From: a virus
DNA: 41,597 nucleotides
Strand: one strand, 5' to 3'
Virus record (IMG/VR): IMGVR_UViG_3300032164_000028
Span: 1-41,597 of that record
This document shows, one piece after another, positions 1 to 7,789 of this stretch. The translations under genes were made by a program, and so were the position numbers. How positions within the stretch are numbered: position 1 is the first letter of the stretch; every line of letters begins with the position of its first letter. The notes below the pieces were generated by a model. It searched no databases. It had not been told where the DNA came from and saw only the letters and a program-made list of their open reading frames with translations.

Positions 1-98
1 CGGGCGGCCAGACGATCGACGGAGCTCTTGTAAAGGACATTGCAACGTTTGAGGCACTACACGTCGTTAGTAACGCTACGAACTGGGAGATAATTTAA
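1..98 (+). CDS. C-terminal end of a probable tail-fibre protein (partial)
   Basis: An open frame enters from the left edge (first full codon at base 3) and ends at TAA 96-98. About 31 residues are visible, ending in Asn-Trp-Glu-Ile-Ile. The Gly-Gly-Gln-Thr-Ile-Asp-Gly start of the fragment resembles the module that often precedes fibre domains in phage tail proteins. The tail-collar gene starts one base after the stop, so the two are probably co-translated. Function is inferred mainly from position; the start lies outside the window. Confidence 0.5.
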   Translation, partial: GGQTIDGALVKDIATFEALHVVSNATNWEII

Positions 99-99
99 G

Positions 100-1845
100 A
101 TGTCATACTTAGGTTTTTGCCCTCCCGCAGTTATTTTCCCATATGCAGCCGCAACGCCTCCAGCAGGCTGGCTCTTGTGTGACGGCTCGACGATTTCACG
201 AACTACCTATGCAGCACTCTTCGCAATTATTGGCACGTCCTGGGGAACAGGAAACGGCAGTACGACGTTTCATTTACCAGACTTCAGAGGCAGATTTTTA
301 CGCGGCGTCGATGGAGCTGCAGGCAGAGATCCGAACGCTGCGACTCGAACAGCTTCGAATGCTGGCGGTAATACCGGCAACGCAGTGGGCTCAGTGCAAG
401 CGAATGCCACAGCTGTGAACGGTTTGGCAAATGCAAGTTCGGTGCTTACGGCTAGCTCCGGCTCAGTAGATCTGGCCCACACCCACGCAGCTACGGGGCT
501 GACAAACGCTGCCAGTGCGGTGACAGGTGTCACAGGCACTAACATCGCAAGCGCCGTGACAGGTGTCACAGGCACTAACATCGCAAGCGCCGTGACAGGT
601 GTCACAGGCACTAACATCGCAAGCGCCGTGACAGGTGTCACCGGAACCAACGTGGCCAGCGCAGTGACAGGTGTCACAGGCACTAACATCGCAAGCGCCG
701 TGACAGGTGTCACCGGAACCAACGTGGCCAGCGCAGTGAGCGGTACGACCAATATTGGCCACACCCATGCGTCATCTACTGTCACTGGAACGACCACTAT
801 CGACCACACTCACGCTGCGTCTGCAGTTAGTGGAACGACTAATATCGCTCACAGTCATGGGACGTCCGTCGTTACTGGAACGACCAGTATCGACCACACA
901 CATGGGACGTCTGTGGTTACTGGTACTACCAATATTGGCCACACCCACACGTCGTCTACAGTTACAGGGGTAACTGGATCTAACACGGGGAATTCTATCG
1001 CTAGTAGTGGATCGCATGGTCATCCTGGAAGTAATACCCCAATCCAACTTTCAGCTTCAAACGCAGGTAATACATCAAGTGCAGGTGCAGGAAATGGTAC
1101 AGGTGGCACTACAAACTTCGGAGTAAACATAGGAGGCACTGGTGATCACACGCACTCCGTCCCCGCACAAGTATGGGCGTACGACGCGTCATCAGGATCT
1201 GCAGCGGGTCAGACACTGGGAGCGACTAACGTAGCCCTAGCGAGTGGCGTCGCTGCAGGCCAAACCTTAACTGTTGCAGCCGTAGCTCTAGCGAGCGGCG
1301 TAGCAGCAGGCCAGACTCTTGGGCTGACTGACGTATCTCTAGCGAGTGGCGTCGCTGCAGGCCAAACCTTAACTGTTGCAGCCGTAGCTCTAGCGAGCGG
1401 CTCGGCAGCAGGTCAGACACTGGGAGTGACTAACGTAGCCCTAGCGAGTGGCTCAGCAGTAGGGCAAGTTTGGTCACAGACTGGATCCGGATCCGCTGCT
1501 GCTCAAACCTGGGGTCAAACAGGATCTGGCAGTGCCGCCGCACAGATTTGGTCACAGACTGGATCCGGATCCGCTGCTGCTCAAACCTGGGGTCAAACAG
1601 GATCTGGCAGTGCCGCCGCACAGATTTGGTCCCAGTCAGGATCTGGCAGTGCCGCCGCACAGGTCTGGTCTCAGACTGCTACGGGTTCAGCCGCCGCACA
1701 GGTTATCTCAGGCTCTACAGCAGCAGCATCGGTGAGTATGGCACATACCCACACGGTGTCGGGCTCAGCCGCAGCGCAGGTACTTTCCGGGGATGCAGAA
1801 ACGCGGCCGATAAATGCGAACGTCAACTACATAATTAAGACTTGA
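100..1845 (+). CDS. Repetitive tail-collar (tail fibre tip) protein
   Basis: 581 residues. The first ~75 residues match the phage tail-collar domain: a proline-rich start, PAGWLLCDGS near residue 21, TFHLPDFRGRFLRG near residue 56. The extreme C-terminus (ETRPINANVNYIIKT) is the usual ending of such proteins. Between them the normal short His-rich insert has grown into four kinds of tandem repeat: six 12-residue SAVTGVTGTNIA-type units, a block with HTH triplets (residues ~220-290), an ASGVAAGQTL block (~365-450), and a GSGSAAAQ(T/I)W block (~455-540). Collar domains sit at fibre tips and contact the host surface. GGGAG at 85-89 precedes the ATG by 10 bases. The repeats keep several other frames open; those are shadows. 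The collar assignment is firm; receptor binding is inferred. Confidence 0.88.
   Translation: MSYLGFCPPAVIFPYAAATPPAGWLLCDGSTISRTTYAALFAIIGTSWGTGNGSTTFHLPDFRGRFLRGVDGAAGRDPNAATRTASNAGGNTGNAVGSVQANATAVNGLANASSVLTASSGSVDLAHTHAATGLTNAASAVTGVTGTNIASAVTGVTGTNIASAVTGVTGTNIASAVTGVTGTNVASAVTGVTGTNIASAVTGVTGTNVASAVSGTTNIGHTHASSTVTGTTTIDHTHAASAVSGTTNIAHSHGTSVVTGTTSIDHTHGTSVVTGTTNIGHTHTSSTVTGVTGSNTGNSIASSGSHGHPGSNTPIQLSASNAGNTSSAGAGNGTGGTTNFGVNIGGTGDHTHSVPAQVWAYDASSGSAAGQTLGATNVALASGVAAGQTLTVAAVALASGVAAGQTLGLTDVSLASGVAAGQTLTVAAVALASGSAAGQTLGVTNVALASGSAVGQVWSQTGSGSAAAQTWGQTGSGSAAAQIWSQTGSGSAAAQTWGQTGSGSAAAQIWSQSGSGSAAAQVWSQTATGSAAAQVISGSTAAASVSMAHTHTVSGSAAAQVLSGDAETRPINANVNYIIKT
520..735 (+). repeat. Six tandem 36-bp units in the tail-collar gene
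   Basis: Units start at 520, 556, 592, 628, 664 and 700. Copies 1, 2, 3 and 5 are near identical. Copies 4 and 6 share a second version, with ACCGGAACCAACGTGGCC in the middle. Each unit encodes 12 residues and contains the inverted repeat GTGACA-GG-TGTCAC. The alternation of two unit types suggests past duplication of larger blocks. Confidence 0.93.
1471..1626 (+). repeat. Exact 78-bp tandem duplication in the tail-collar gene
   Basis: Bases 1471-1548 are repeated exactly at 1549-1626, in frame (26 residues). The unit itself contains two related GS(G/A)SAAAQ modules. Exact identity over 78 bp implies a recent duplication or active repeat homogenisation. Confidence 0.93.
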
Positions 1846-1898
1846 TATGTGGTATGGCTCTCACTGTAATTCCAGTGTAACACCCAAAGGAGAACCCT

Positions 1899-2846
1899 AT
1901 GCGCCTTTTATATTTTTTCGGCCTGCTGATGGCCCTTACCCTGGTCTTTGGTGGCTGCCGTAAGAATAAGAAGGCCGACCCGGCTCCTGGCACGGACGAG
2001 CTGCTGGAGACGCTTCGGCCCAAGTTTGACCTTTACCGGCAGCTGGTGGCAAGCAAGCAGGATGTCAACGGGTTTATCGGCTACGATGCCTGCGACTCTC
2101 TGCTCTTCAGCTCCCTTATCGGGGCTGGCGGGCTACCCGTCGCTGTGGAGACGGCAAGGGATTCTAACGGCGCCTGGTTTAGAAGACCGCTCAGCTATGA
2201 GCCGTGTTTCCCTAACAATTCTGCCTCCACCATCTCCAAGGACATGTTTTTAGGCCTATTCTTTTACATCTGGCACAATAAGCGTCGAGAGTTGGCCGAG
2301 CAGATTTATAGCTACGGGCAAGATAACAACTGGAAAATGGGCGAGGGCGCCTTTACGCGCGTTGTGCTCTCCCCAGGCCTTCAGGCTACACTCGCTGAAA
2401 TCATTGCTAGACTTGGCGGCAAGGACCATAAAGCAACGCGCGCTATCCCAATACTCTTTACCGATCGTAATAGGGGCTTCGCAGCACACCTCGATGTGCT
2501 GCACATCCTTTTGCGCGGTGAGATGCTAGGCTCAGTTGGGCAGGAGAGCCTGAGAATCGTTAACTCGCACCTCTCTAGAAATGCCCAGAACGGCTTTTTT
2601 GCGTATGTATCCCATAAGTTTAGCGACGGGGACCAGAGCCAGGCGGTGAGCGTTCTCCTTGACCCGGGCCTTTTTCCTAACGATCGCCTGCCGACAAATC
2701 AGGACCATAAGGAGCCTTATCTCTGGCAGCGTGAGCTTGGCGACGACTGGCTGCCCTCCACAGAACCTTTGGCAGAGCACCCTGGGGCGGACTTTTACTT
2801 CCTAGCCTCACAGCTATTTGGCCACCATCAAGTGCTCGTTGACTAG
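1899..2846 (+). CDS. Phage-encoded lipoprotein, unknown function
   Basis: 315 residues. AAAGGAG lies six bases before the ATG. The N-terminus is a classic lipoprotein signal peptide: Arg at residue 2, a hydrophobic core LLYFFGLLMALTLVF, then the lipobox GGC, with Cys about residue 21 as the likely lipidated residue, followed by a charged stretch. The mature part looks helical, with conserved-looking motifs: GYDACDSLLF, STISKDMFLGLFFYIW, NNWKMGEG, AHLDVLHILLRGE, and a Trp/Asp-rich end with GDDWLPS and HPGADFYF. I have an impression of similar proteins next to phage fibre genes but cannot name a family. The product should be exported and membrane-anchored in the host. Possible roles are surface modification, superinfection exclusion or a glycan-active enzyme; none is shown by the sequence. 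Confidence 0.8.
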   Translation: MRLLYFFGLLMALTLVFGGCRKNKKADPAPGTDELLETLRPKFDLYRQLVASKQDVNGFIGYDACDSLLFSSLIGAGGLPVAVETARDSNGAWFRRPLSYEPCFPNNSASTISKDMFLGLFFYIWHNKRRELAEQIYSYGQDNNWKMGEGAFTRVVLSPGLQATLAEIIARLGGKDHKATRAIPILFTDRNRGFAAHLDVLHILLRGEMLGSVGQESLRIVNSHLSRNAQNGFFAYVSHKFSDGDQSQAVSVLLDPGLFPNDRLPTNQDHKEPYLWQRELGDDWLPSTEPLAEHPGADFYFLASQLFGHHQVLVD

Positions 2847-2897
2847 CCTCACCCTCGGTGGCAGAGTAGCCATGAACCCCTCATAGCGGAGAAATAC

Positions 2898-3200
2898 ATG
2901 GCTCTACCAGAAAGCTACGGTGCTGCAATCTACGACCTCGAAACCAACAGTGAGATGGTGTACCAAAACATTGTGCAAGACGGCCTGATTACCATTCTTG
3001 AGGAGACCATCAAGGCGGACAAGACGCCCGGTGAGTCGGTGATTCGCACACTTCCCTACCGCTTTCTCTCCCTCAAAGACGGCACTCGCATTGAGTATCC
3101 TATGGACCGCTACCGCACGGTCTTCAATAGCGACCGCACGCTGGTTGTGAACGAAGCTATCCGCCTCAAGAAACTATCTGAGTCATCCTCTGTAAGCTAA
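2898..3200 (+). CDS. Hypothetical small protein (100 aa)
   Basis: GCGGAG lies about seven bases before the ATG. The protein is soluble and mixed alpha/beta, with an acidic N-terminal half and a basic segment (RLKK) near the C-terminus. It has no signal peptide, membrane segment or motif that I recognise. It follows the lipoprotein gene by 51 bases and is followed directly by a hairpin with a U-rich tail, so it is probably the last gene of that transcript. Confidence 0.7.
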   Translation: MALPESYGAAIYDLETNSEMVYQNIVQDGLITILEETIKADKTPGESVIRTLPYRFLSLKDGTRIEYPMDRYRTVFNSDRTLVVNEAIRLKKLSESSSVS

Positions 3201-3207
3201 TATCCCT

Positions 3208-3233
3208 CCTCGTCCTTCAGGACGAGGTTTCCT
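3208..3233 (+). terminator. Probable rho-independent terminator
   Basis: CCTCGTCC (3208-3215), loop TTCA, GGACGAGG (3220-3227): a perfect 8-bp GC-rich stem with a UUCA tetraloop, followed by TTTCCTTT. It begins 8 bases after the stop codon at 3200. Confidence 0.75.
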
Positions 3234-3247
3234 TTGGAGAAAAATCG

Positions 3248-3562
3248 ATGCCTGCTGCACCTGTAATTGCGACCGGTTGCGTTGAAACCACAGAAGCTCT
3301 GATCGCGGCGAACGAGCTGACCCTTTTTCTAGTCGGCCGTTTCGCCGACGGCATTGGCTTTGACGATATCATCGCATGCTGGAGGAAGTATCAGGACGAC
3401 GCCGAGTTCCTGGCAAAGTTGGGCGCTGCCTATGAGGGCTGGTCTAAGATCTCCGGTGAGATTGCGGACATGGATATCTCTGAGTCGCTGCGCCTCGTGT
3501 CGCTACAACTGGCTTATGTGCCTAAGCTCATGACGGTTATGAGACAGCAGCCAAAGAAGTAG
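3248..3562 (+). CDS. Hypothetical small protein (104 aa)
   Basis: GGAG lies about eight bases before the ATG. The protein is mostly helical, with a DGIGFDDIIACWRKYQDD segment and a basic C-terminus (RQQPKK). The pattern of a helical core with hydrophobic heptads fits a small virion-associated or regulatory protein. I do not recognise a family. It lies just after a terminator-like hairpin, so it depends on read-through or on an unseen promoter. Confidence 0.65.
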   Translation: MPAAPVIATGCVETTEALIAANELTLFLVGRFADGIGFDDIIACWRKYQDDAEFLAKLGAAYEGWSKISGEIADMDISESLRLVSLQLAYVPKLMTVMRQQPKK

Positions 3563-3706
3563 CCGGCTGCGCCACCCACCCAACCTCTAGACTCCGCCCT
3601 GTTGCCAGGGCTGAGTCAAAGCATGAAGTCAGTTTCCTTTCCTCATGCCAACCTCTCTAGAGGCAGGCAGTTGACGGCCAGCCCTATTTTGCTTTTTTTA
3701 TACACA
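3563..3706. other. Structured intergenic region with hairpins
   Basis: Non-coding between the gene ending at 3562 and that starting at 3861. A hairpin at 3591-3616 pairs ACTC-GCCCTG with CAGGGC-GAGT around a TTGC loop with one mismatch; it has no U-run. GCATGA/TCATGC form a wider inverted repeat at about 3623-3648, and CCTCT-CT-AGAGG follows. CCAACCTCT occurs twice (near 3580 and 3650). The region may attenuate or process the transcript. Confidence 0.5.
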
Positions 3707-3722
3707 AAATCGCGTAGAATAA
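3707..3722 (+). promoter_or_regulatory. Promoter-like motif, copy 1 (with TAGAAT -10-like box)
   Basis: AAATCGCGTAGAATAA. TAGAAT (3715-3720) is a good -10 match. No convincing -35 lies at 17 bases; TTGACG at 3671 is too far upstream. The same 16-mer with two changes occurs at 38790-38805, upstream of the terminase, there with a perfect TATAAT. It would drive the long operon beginning at 3861. Confidence 0.45.
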
Positions 3723-3860
3723 AACCAGATTAAAGCAAGAAAAAGAAAGAGCTGCGGCAGGTCTCATAGGCGAGAAATCCGGTCGATAACGCTATAACCG
3801 AGGCCCAGCAGCACAAAGCTGAAGATGTGATCGAGGACTTGATCAGAAGGAGTGAAGAGG

Positions 3861-4331
3861 ATGCCAATACCCGCAAACGCTGACGGTAACGTGCCGTTCC
3901 TTGCGAACCGAGCCCGGTACAGTATCTTGAATACCAGCCCGACTTGGGTCTATCACTGGATGAACCCAGCCTCGGTGATGCTGGGCGAGGCCCCACGGAC
4001 CCCTACGAGCAACGAAGCCAGTTTGGACCCGACGGTTTCTGCCGGTCGCGCTGACTATGGAAAAGTCAATCCAGCCACCGGAATGGTCGAAACTCTCTCA
4101 AAAGGAGGGCTTTTTACCCAGCTCGGGCGCTATAAACGGGCAATGATGGTCGAAGCGAGCGATTTATCCGGCGGTGTTACAGTTACACTTGTGGATAGCC
4201 TAGGCGCGCTAATCCGAACACTTCCTACGCTTCCTGCGCAGATAGCGCCAGGCGAGTACATTAAAGCGGTCGGAGCGGTAGGCACGCATGCTGGGTTCCT
4301 CGTGCGCCTCGCTGGGGAGAAAATCTGGTGA
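3861..4331 (+). CDS. Hypothetical virion/tail-associated protein
   Basis: 156 residues from ATG 3861. AAGGAG (3847-3852) is 8 bases upstream; the in-frame GTG at 3852 overlaps that ribosome site and is less likely. The N-terminal half is Pro/Asn/Ser rich and the C-terminal half is beta-rich (GGVTVTLVDSLGALIRTLP, then GEYIKAVGAVGTHAGFLVRL). This resembles small beta-sandwich adhesin or decoration domains, but I recognise no family. Its stop overlaps the GTG start of the next gene, so the two are translationally coupled. It is the first gene of a run to 18793. Confidence 0.7.
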   Translation: MPIPANADGNVPFLANRARYSILNTSPTWVYHWMNPASVMLGEAPRTPTSNEASLDPTVSAGRADYGKVNPATGMVETLSKGGLFTQLGRYKRAMMVEASDLSGGVTVTLVDSLGALIRTLPTLPAQIAPGEYIKAVGAVGTHAGFLVRLAGEKIW

Positions 4332-4933
4332 GTGCCTTCCAAGGGAAACAGAAAGACCTTACCTTTAGACTGCTGTCTGGCGTTCTGCCCGTTACCAACG
4401 TGCTCTTCTCCGCCGTCACCCTCTTGCTTCGAAAAAATGGGGAGCCGGCTTTCGTAGCCCGCGTGGTTCTTACGGCCGAATGGGTGAACCTCGCAAACGG
4501 CTACTATGCTCTGCGCTTTACTGCGGACGACTTTGATACTATTGGCGATTTTCGCTACGTAATCTCCGGCGGTGCGTTTGATACCGTGACCGGGGCATTT
4601 GATGTGGAGCCCGCGCCGATCTCCTTTCTCGCCGAGGCGCCATCCTGCGTTGTCTCTGGAAATATCGTTGATATCGGTGGGGTAGGGATGCGGCTGCAGC
4701 CCATTACGTTCAGACCTCGATTTGTACCGGGCATCGCTGGAGCTTCCCTCATCGCGGCAGGGCTTATTCAGACGAGCACAGACGCCTACGGGAACTTCTC
4801 TGTAGCGCTCATCCGCGGCAGCAAGGTTCTTGTCGAGATCCAGGCGGCGGCCATTCGGTATGAGATAACTGTACCAGATGCCCCCTCTGCTGATTTGCTG
4901 GCTCTTTTACCGCCCTTCCCACCAGCGCCCTGA
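4328..4933 (+). CDS. Two-domain beta-sandwich tail/adhesin protein
   Basis: 201 residues with a GTG start overlapping the previous stop (GTGA). Residues ~1-95 look like the N-terminal beta domain of baseplate/fibre proteins (a BppU-like pattern: FRLL-VLPVTNVLF, LLLRKNG, NGYYALRFTADDFDTIGDF). Residues ~105-190 resemble a carboxypeptidase-regulatory-like beta domain (CVVSGNIVDIGG, then TDAYGNFSVALIRGSKVLVE). The same second module recurs at the end of the protein at 15392-16231, suggesting domain shuffling among tail genes. The domain calls are by pattern, not by alignment. Confidence 0.7.
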   Translation: MSAFQGKQKDLTFRLLSGVLPVTNVLFSAVTLLLRKNGEPAFVARVVLTAEWVNLANGYYALRFTADDFDTIGDFRYVISGGAFDTVTGAFDVEPAPISFLAEAPSCVVSGNIVDIGGVGMRLQPITFRPRFVPGIAGASLIAAGLIQTSTDAYGNFSVALIRGSKVLVEIQAAAIRYEITVPDAPSADLLALLPPFPPAP

Positions 4934-4956
4934 ATGGGCATTTTAGGAGTTAGGAA

Positions 4957-6039
4957 ATGCTCAAGATTGCTAATCAGATTCTCGATGTTTACGACGATGT
5001 GGATCTTGTGGGTGTACGAAAGCTGGCAAGCCTAAATCCCAATGCTCAGGTCATGAGCCCCGAGCAGCGCGCGGCCCTTGACGATCGCGACTTTGCATTG
5101 TCGGTGATTACAAAAAAGGCTCACAAGGTCAATAAATTCCCCATACACTGCGCTAGCGACACCTGGCTCTCCAATCAGTACTTCGAGATGAACTCCCACA
5201 AGCTCCCCGACGGAGCGCAGAAGGTTGCTGCCTCCCACATAAAAAAAGCCTGTGAGAAATTCAAAATTCGGCCAACCCGTGCGGTCGAACTCTTCGCCAA
5301 GACGGCCGCCTCGAACATCTTCTACGAGGACGACTCGCTCAAGCCTCGGCAAGCAATGGTCACGCCCGATCTGACTAAGATTGCTGCTGTGGACGATATC
5401 TGCAATAACTCGACCCATGCGCAGTATGCGTTTGCGACCCCTGCACATGTGAAGGTCGCTTGTGAGTACTTTGAGCAAAACGGTGAGAAGATGCCGGTAT
5501 CTTCCAGACATAAGTATGCGGCCGCTGTGCAGCTGCGTGCAAAAGAACTTGGGATGCCTACGCAGGCGGGCCTTGTCGGAAAATATGCGAGCGATCACTA
5601 CAGCCCCATGGTCGATGCGCACCTTTCGGCCAGAGCTGACATCCTGCAGAGTGCGGAGCCTGAGATCAGGGGCACGCTTCAAAAGCTGGCTTCACTCAAG
5701 ACTTCCTTGCCGCCCCATCAATTCGCTCAAGCGCTCCATGCCTTTGATAAGCGGGCAAAGCTCACTCGCTACTACGGCAGTCACCTGACCGACCCCTATC
5801 TCGCAACGTTTGGCAAAGAGCCGGACGCATATGCTGGGTATCGTCACAAGGCGGCTTCGGGGACTGAGCTGACGAGTGAGGAGCTGCGCAAGATTATCGG
5901 CGGGCACTACGATAAAATATCCGAGTACTTCGGGCGTCAGGTAGCAGAAGAGATGAAGAAGGAGCCTATGGCCATCTTCGATTCACTTCCAAACGATGCG
6001 AAAGAAATGATTGTGAGCTTTGGCGATGGCACGCTTTGA
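4957..6039 (+). CDS. Hypothetical helical virion-associated protein (360 aa)
   Basis: Start ATG 4957 with AGGAG upstream. The protein is soluble and mainly helical, with three similar segments in which a His/Pro motif precedes a Tyr-Phe and a lysine-rich helix: FPIHCASDTWLSNQYFE, then KVAASHIKKACEKF; and FATPAHVKVACEYFE, then HKYAAAVQLRAKELG. This looks like an internal duplication of a roughly 100-residue unit. I cannot name the family. Its position inside the tail/virion operon suggests a structural or assembly role. The next gene starts inside its last codons. Confidence 0.7.
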   Translation: MLKIANQILDVYDDVDLVGVRKLASLNPNAQVMSPEQRAALDDRDFALSVITKKAHKVNKFPIHCASDTWLSNQYFEMNSHKLPDGAQKVAASHIKKACEKFKIRPTRAVELFAKTAASNIFYEDDSLKPRQAMVTPDLTKIAAVDDICNNSTHAQYAFATPAHVKVACEYFEQNGEKMPVSSRHKYAAAVQLRAKELGMPTQAGLVGKYASDHYSPMVDAHLSARADILQSAEPEIRGTLQKLASLKTSLPPHQFAQALHAFDKRAKLTRYYGSHLTDPYLATFGKEPDAYAGYRHKAASGTELTSEELRKIIGGHYDKISEYFGRQVAEEMKKEPMAIFDSLPNDAKEMIVSFGDGTL

Positions 6040-6778
6040 TAAACTGACCCTAGAGTTCATGGAAAAGATCGCGAGTGACAGCAAGGAGCCCGCGCTGGAA
6101 GGTGGCGGCGTCAATACCCTTCGCAATGTGAAAAGCGTACTGAAGTCGCTCAGTGATCCGCAAAAAGCCTTGGGCAAAGCCCTGGTTTCCGGGCTGACTA
6201 TGCAGTCGTTGAGAGACAAAGAAGCATCCCTTTCAGTGCTCAAGATCTACAGCATCCTAAACGATGCCTATGATAAAGAGTGGTGGCACTGGGAGCCAGA
6301 GACGCTCTGGCAGACGCTGACCATGGAGCACTCCATCACGAGCGATGACGATCTTAAGAATCTCGTTATGGCCCTCCAGCTTTGCGTGACGACGAACCAG
6401 CCGTTTGAAAGCTGGCATATCTTTGAGAAAGTTGGGCATGCGTTCAACTTCAACACTGTGGACTTTCAAACTGTCCAGCCCCTAGAGCCCCAAGAGGCTG
6501 CGCTGGCCATAAAAATCCTGCGAACCATCCGCCCCAAAGAGCCGTTTGCTCCTGAGGTTTCGGCTTACCTAGCGGCGACTGCAAAAAATGCAGGGCTTGT
6601 CTACTTATCCCCTGAACAATTTACGGAAGAGGCGCAGGCGTTCCTTGATGGGATGGGCAACGCCATAGATCTCAAAGATGCCGTCATAAACAAGAAAAAT
6701 GACGGCAGCGCCGCCTATGCGATTCAAATAGCCCGGGTTCAAGAAATCGCCGCATACGTAAGCAAAGGGGTGAGCTGA
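6026..6778 (+). CDS. Hypothetical helical protein (250 aa)
   Basis: Start ATG 6026 overlaps the previous gene by 14 bases; a TTG at 6020 is possible but less likely. The ribosome site is weak, which suits coupling. The sequence is almost wholly helical and charged, with no membrane segment. It has Trp-rich KEWWHWEPETLW around residue 90. No family recognised. Its stop overlaps the next start (ATGA). With the preceding gene it forms a helical pair among beta-rich tail genes, so it could be an assembly partner or chaperone; this is inference. Confidence 0.68.
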   Translation: MARFDKLTLEFMEKIASDSKEPALEGGGVNTLRNVKSVLKSLSDPQKALGKALVSGLTMQSLRDKEASLSVLKIYSILNDAYDKEWWHWEPETLWQTLTMEHSITSDDDLKNLVMALQLCVTTNQPFESWHIFEKVGHAFNFNTVDFQTVQPLEPQEAALAIKILRTIRPKEPFAPEVSAYLAATAKNAGLVYLSPEQFTEEAQAFLDGMGNAIDLKDAVINKKNDGSAAYAIQIARVQEIAAYVSKGVS

Positions 6779-7044
6779 TGATAGCAACATCACAGCCGCG
6801 CGGGCGGCTTAAGGCAGGGCTTATTACAGCGGCGACGTTTACGGGGAGCCCAAGGAAGGCAACCGTGACGTTTGCGTCCGCGTACCCTGCTGCCACATAC
6901 GCAATCGGGATTACCGGGAGCGATGGGCGCAGCTGGATCTTCGAGTCTGTTACGGCGTCGGGATTTGTGATAAATTCACAGGCCAATGGGGCTCTGAGCG
7001 GAGACGTTCACTGGCAAACCCAATACCAAGGTGAGACGCTCTAA
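6778..7044 (+). CDS. Small fibre-tip or lectin-like domain protein (88 aa)
   Basis: ATG 6778 overlaps the previous TGA; AAGGGG lies about eight bases upstream. The whole protein looks like one beta domain ending in GDVHWQTQYQGET, a pattern seen at the C-termini of phage tail fibres (H-type lectin-like or fibre-tip domains). A free-standing copy could trimerise at a fibre or act as a small adhesin. The stop overlaps the next start. Moderate confidence in the fold class, low in the role. Confidence 0.7.
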   Translation: MIATSQPRGRLKAGLITAATFTGSPRKATVTFASAYPAATYAIGITGSDGRSWIFESVTASGFVINSQANGALSGDVHWQTQYQGETL

Positions 7045-7787
7045 TGCCAATGATTATCGACAGCATGCAGGTTGAGGGCGCGCTATCCGCACAACGGATC
7101 ACGACTGCCTTCAGCACACAGGCTACAGCCAATAGCACACTCACACTGCTCGTCACAAGCTCTCAGACTCAGGCTTTCACGGGTACAGTCGCGGGCCAGA
7201 TCGTGCAGCTGCCAAGCGGACTGACGCTTGTCGCGGGGCAGCCCTTTGAAATCATCAACCTCTCCACCCAGCCCGTCACCGTTCAAAACGGAGCGGGATC
7301 GCCGGTTATCCTAGGGAGAATCAGTCAAAATACTCGGGCCCGCTTCCGGTTGATAGACGCCTCGACTGCAGGCGGCGTTTGGGATATGGATAACGACGCG
7401 TATGGTGCGAATGCGCAGTACGCGCAAAACCTTGTTTTGGCGACCAACACCTCAAACGCTGCATACGTCGCCCACACGACTCTGACTCCGACAAACCCCC
7501 TTCCCCTTGGCAACTATCTCTTGCGCGCAAGTTTCCTAATGGGCGTAACAACGGCCAACCGTATATTTCAGGTCCGCGTAACGCAGGCTACGGTGGAGCT
7601 GCCGCTCTCAAATTCAGAGGGGCTTGCTGTGGATATTGACGAGACTATAAGGGTCTCTCTGGCTCTCCGCCTTGCAGGTATCTCCGGCTCACCTGCGTTT
7701 GCAACCGAGTTTAAGGTGTCGGCAGGTGCTGGCGGCACAACTGCAAACTGCTTCGAGTCCAGCCTTCAGCTACTTAGGGAGTCTTAA
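7044..7787 (+). CDS. Probable tail/fibre structural protein (247 aa)
   Basis: ATG 7044 overlaps the preceding stop by one base. The N-terminal ~110 residues show repeated short beta strands with GLTLVAGQPFEIINLSTQP and NTRARFRLID, a pattern common in phage fibre proteins. The rest (YLLRASFLMGVTTANRIFQVRVT and similar) looks like a jelly-roll or sandwich domain. Cysteine is rare and there is no signal peptide. It sits in a run of coupled beta-rich genes, which fits a fibre or adhesin assembly. Confidence 0.68.
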   Translation: MPMIIDSMQVEGALSAQRITTAFSTQATANSTLTLLVTSSQTQAFTGTVAGQIVQLPSGLTLVAGQPFEIINLSTQPVTVQNGAGSPVILGRISQNTRARFRLIDASTAGGVWDMDNDAYGANAQYAQNLVLATNTSNAAYVAHTTLTPTNPLPLGNYLLRASFLMGVTTANRIFQVRVTQATVELPLSNSEGLAVDIDETIRVSLALRLAGISGSPAFATEFKVSAGAGGTTANCFESSLQLLRES

Positions 7788-7789
7788 AC

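Noticed and set aside
520-735. CRISPR-like array
   Set aside because: The repeats are contiguous 36-bp in-frame coding units without unique spacers, inside a tail-collar gene.
270-809. Minus-strand 179-codon frame opposite the tail-collar gene
   Set aside because: A Val/Pro-rich repeat translated from the antisense of the 36-bp array, without start signals.
3733-3883. Short open frames in the 3563-3860 intergenic region
   Set aside because: One reads ERAAAGLIGEKS, slightly like a stretch of the 369-aa protein, and another runs to TGA 3881, but neither has a credible start codon plus ribosome site.
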